NCBI GenBank assembly: GCA_913045275.1
Contig: CAJWPG010000003.1
Span: 1 to 64,000 of the forward strand
Reading direction: 5' to 3'
DNA from: an uncultured Pelagibacteraceae bacterium
Lineage (GTDB): Bacteria; Pseudomonadota; Alphaproteobacteria; Pelagibacterales; Pelagibacteraceae
Length of the DNA stretch: 64,000 bases
Shown here: one piece after another, positions 62,524-64,000 of the stretch
Position numbering within the stretch: the first letter of the stretch is position 1
Layout of the letters: each line of letters opens with the position of its first letter
Translations under genes and position numbers: made by a program
The notes under the pieces: model-generated
The model's input: only the letters and a program-made list of their open reading frames with translations
Database searches by the model: none
Told to the model about the DNA's origin: nothing

Positions 62524-63066
62524 TTATACTGCTAAAACTTCCTTAACCTCAGAAATATAATGGCAAAGTAAATTTTGCACACCTTGTTTTAACGTCAAGG
62601 TTGAAGATGGACAACCTGAACAACTGCCTTGTAGTTCTACTGTTACCTTGCCATCTTTGTATTCTTTAAATTTAATATCTCCACCATCTCTTGCAACGGC
62701 AGGTCGTACTTTTGTCTCTAATATACTAATAATTTTTTTTTCAATTTCATTATAACTACTATCATCAAGAGCATTTGTTTTATTATTAATTATAGATTCG
62801 TTGCCTTCGGCATAATATTCATTGATATGTGAAATCACTATATGTTTAATATTTTCCCAATCAATATCCTTTTCTTTATTCACAGATAGAAAGTCTTCAC
62901 CCAAAAAAATTCCCGTTACACCGCTTATAGAAAGTATATTTCTAATTAAATAATTATTAGTTTCATTTTTATTTAAAATCTCATATGGACCATCTTCCGA
63001 AACTTTTTTCCCTGGTAAAAATTTTAAAGAATTTGGATTTGGTGTTTTTTCAGTTTGTACAAACAT
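62524..63066 (-). CDS. NifU-family Fe-S scaffold protein (Nfu)
   Basis: N-terminal MFVQTEKTPNPNSLKFLPGK, C-terminal CSGCPSSTLTLKQGVQNLL. Confidence 0.94.
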   Translation of the reverse strand: MFVQTEKTPNPNSLKFLPGKKVSEDGPYEILNKNETNNYLIRNILSISGVTGIFLGEDFLSVNKEKDIDWENIKHIVISHINEYYAEGNESIINNKTNALDDSSYNEIEKKIISILETKVRPAVARDGGDIKFKEYKDGKVTVELQGSCSGCPSSTLTLKQGVQNLLCHYISEVKEVLAV

Positions 63067-63104
63067 AAGTGAATTATATTTATTTTTTTATAAGTTATAA
63101 TATA

Positions 63105-64000
63105 TCAAAAACCAATTATTTTCTTCATTTCTTCAACTTTTTTTGAAGCAATTGAATTGGCTCTTTTTCCACCTTCTTTAAGAATTGTATCAATATAACT
63201 AGTATCTTTTTGTAGTTTATTAATTTCAACAGATATTGGTGAAATTTTTTCCACAACAAGTTCAGCCAATTTTTCTTTAAATTCTGAAAAATTTTTTCCA
63301 CTAAATTCATTTATTGAATTTTTTAAACTTTGACCGCTTAAGCTAGAGTATATACCTAATAGATTTTCAACTTCAGGCCTTTGACTTAAATTTTCATCAT
63401 CATCTGGCAATGGATCATTATCGGTTTTTGCTTTTTTTATTTTATTCATAATTTGATCTTTATGATCAGTTAAATTTATTCTACTTAAATCTGATGGATC
63501 AGATTTACTCATTTTATTTGTTCCGTCTTTTAAACTCATTATTCTTGAAAAATTCTTTTGTATTAGAGGCTCTGGAGCTCTAAGAAAATTTGGTGCGTTA
63601 AAATCTAAATTAAATTTTTGCGCAATATCTCTAGATAGTTCTAAATGCTGTTTTTGATCTTCTCCTACCGGAACATGAGTTGCATCATATAGTAAAATAT
63701 CAGCCGTCATTAAAACTGGATATATATATAAACCTACACTCGCTTTTTCTTTATCTTTTCCCGCCTTTTCTTTGAATTGAGTCATTCTATTTAACCAACC
63801 CATGCGAGCTATACATCCTAAGATCCAAGATCCTTCGGAGTGAGCTGGCACCAGTGATTGATTAAATATAATACTTTTTTTAGAATCTATTCCGCTTGCC
63901 AAGAAAGTAGCGGTAGTTTCTCTTATGTTGTTTTTAAGAATTATTGGATCTTGTTTAGCTGTTATTGCATGTAAATCAACAACACAATAAACACACTCAT
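63105..64000 (-). CDS. trpS: Tryptophanyl-tRNA synthetase (5' end outside window)
   Basis: [12 protein letters not shown]...[32 protein letters not shown]..., [22 protein letters not shown]; reading frame continues to the window edge upstream of the listed ORF. Confidence 0.96.
   Translation of the reverse strand, partial: ECVYCVVDLHAITAKQDPIILKNNIRETTATFLASGIDSKKSIIFNQSLVPAHSEGSWILGCIARMGWLNRMTQFKEKAGKDKEKASVGLYIYPVLMTADILLYDATHVPVGEDQKQHLELSRDIAQKFNLDFNAPNFLRAPEPLIQKNFSRIMSLKDGTNKMSKSDPSDLSRINLTDHKDQIMNKIKKAKTDNDPLPDDDENLSQRPEVENLLGIYSSLSGQSLKNSINEFSGKNFSEFKEKLAELVVEKISPISVEINKLQKDTSYIDTILKEGGKRANSIASKKVEEMKKIIGF

Noticed and set aside
1-64000. CRISPR arrays, insertion sequences, prophage or defence islands
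   Set aside because: No spaced direct repeats, transposase/integrase/cas motifs or accessory gene blocks seen; gene order is that of core chromosome.

Overview
This 64 kb AT-rich, gene-dense window looks like the chromosome of a streamlined alphaproteobacterium, most likely SAR11/Pelagibacterales. That placement is inferred from gene content, gene order, Lys/Asn/Ile-rich proteins and very short intergenic spaces. Almost all of it is core housekeeping DNA. I recognise gltB-gltD, uppP, aceE-aceF, a TAXI-TRAP transporter, helicase/terB/fdxA/carD, dsbB-coq7, argH-(lptM-like)-lysA-plsC, dnaN-dnaA, rpsT-mutM, ubiE-ubiB-coaBC-dut-moeB, irr-fabA-fabB-fabI, pnp-rpsO-rbfA-infB-nusA-metK, lnt-ybeY-phoH-miaB-fur-tsaB and trpS. 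There are two tRNAs: Arg(ACG) and Leu(CAA). I see no prophage, transposon, CRISPR array or defence island, and no clear undescribed multi-gene system. The observations most worth a second look are: (1) a lipoyl domain fused to the N-terminus of AceE; (2) a 25-aa Lys/Arg/Ala mini-protein absent from the ORF track, lying downstream of a CarD with a long lysine-rich N-terminal tail; (3) an intrinsic terminator abutting the nusA Shine-Dalgarno; (4) a 21-bp palindrome upstream of gltD; (5) paired TTTAGAAT half-sites around irr and peroxiredoxin; (6) a pruned alphaproteobacterial super-operon apparently lacking rimI, tlyC/corC, trmB, rimP, ylxR and truB, with a minimal TsaB; and (7) convergent gene pairs with interlocked stop codons.
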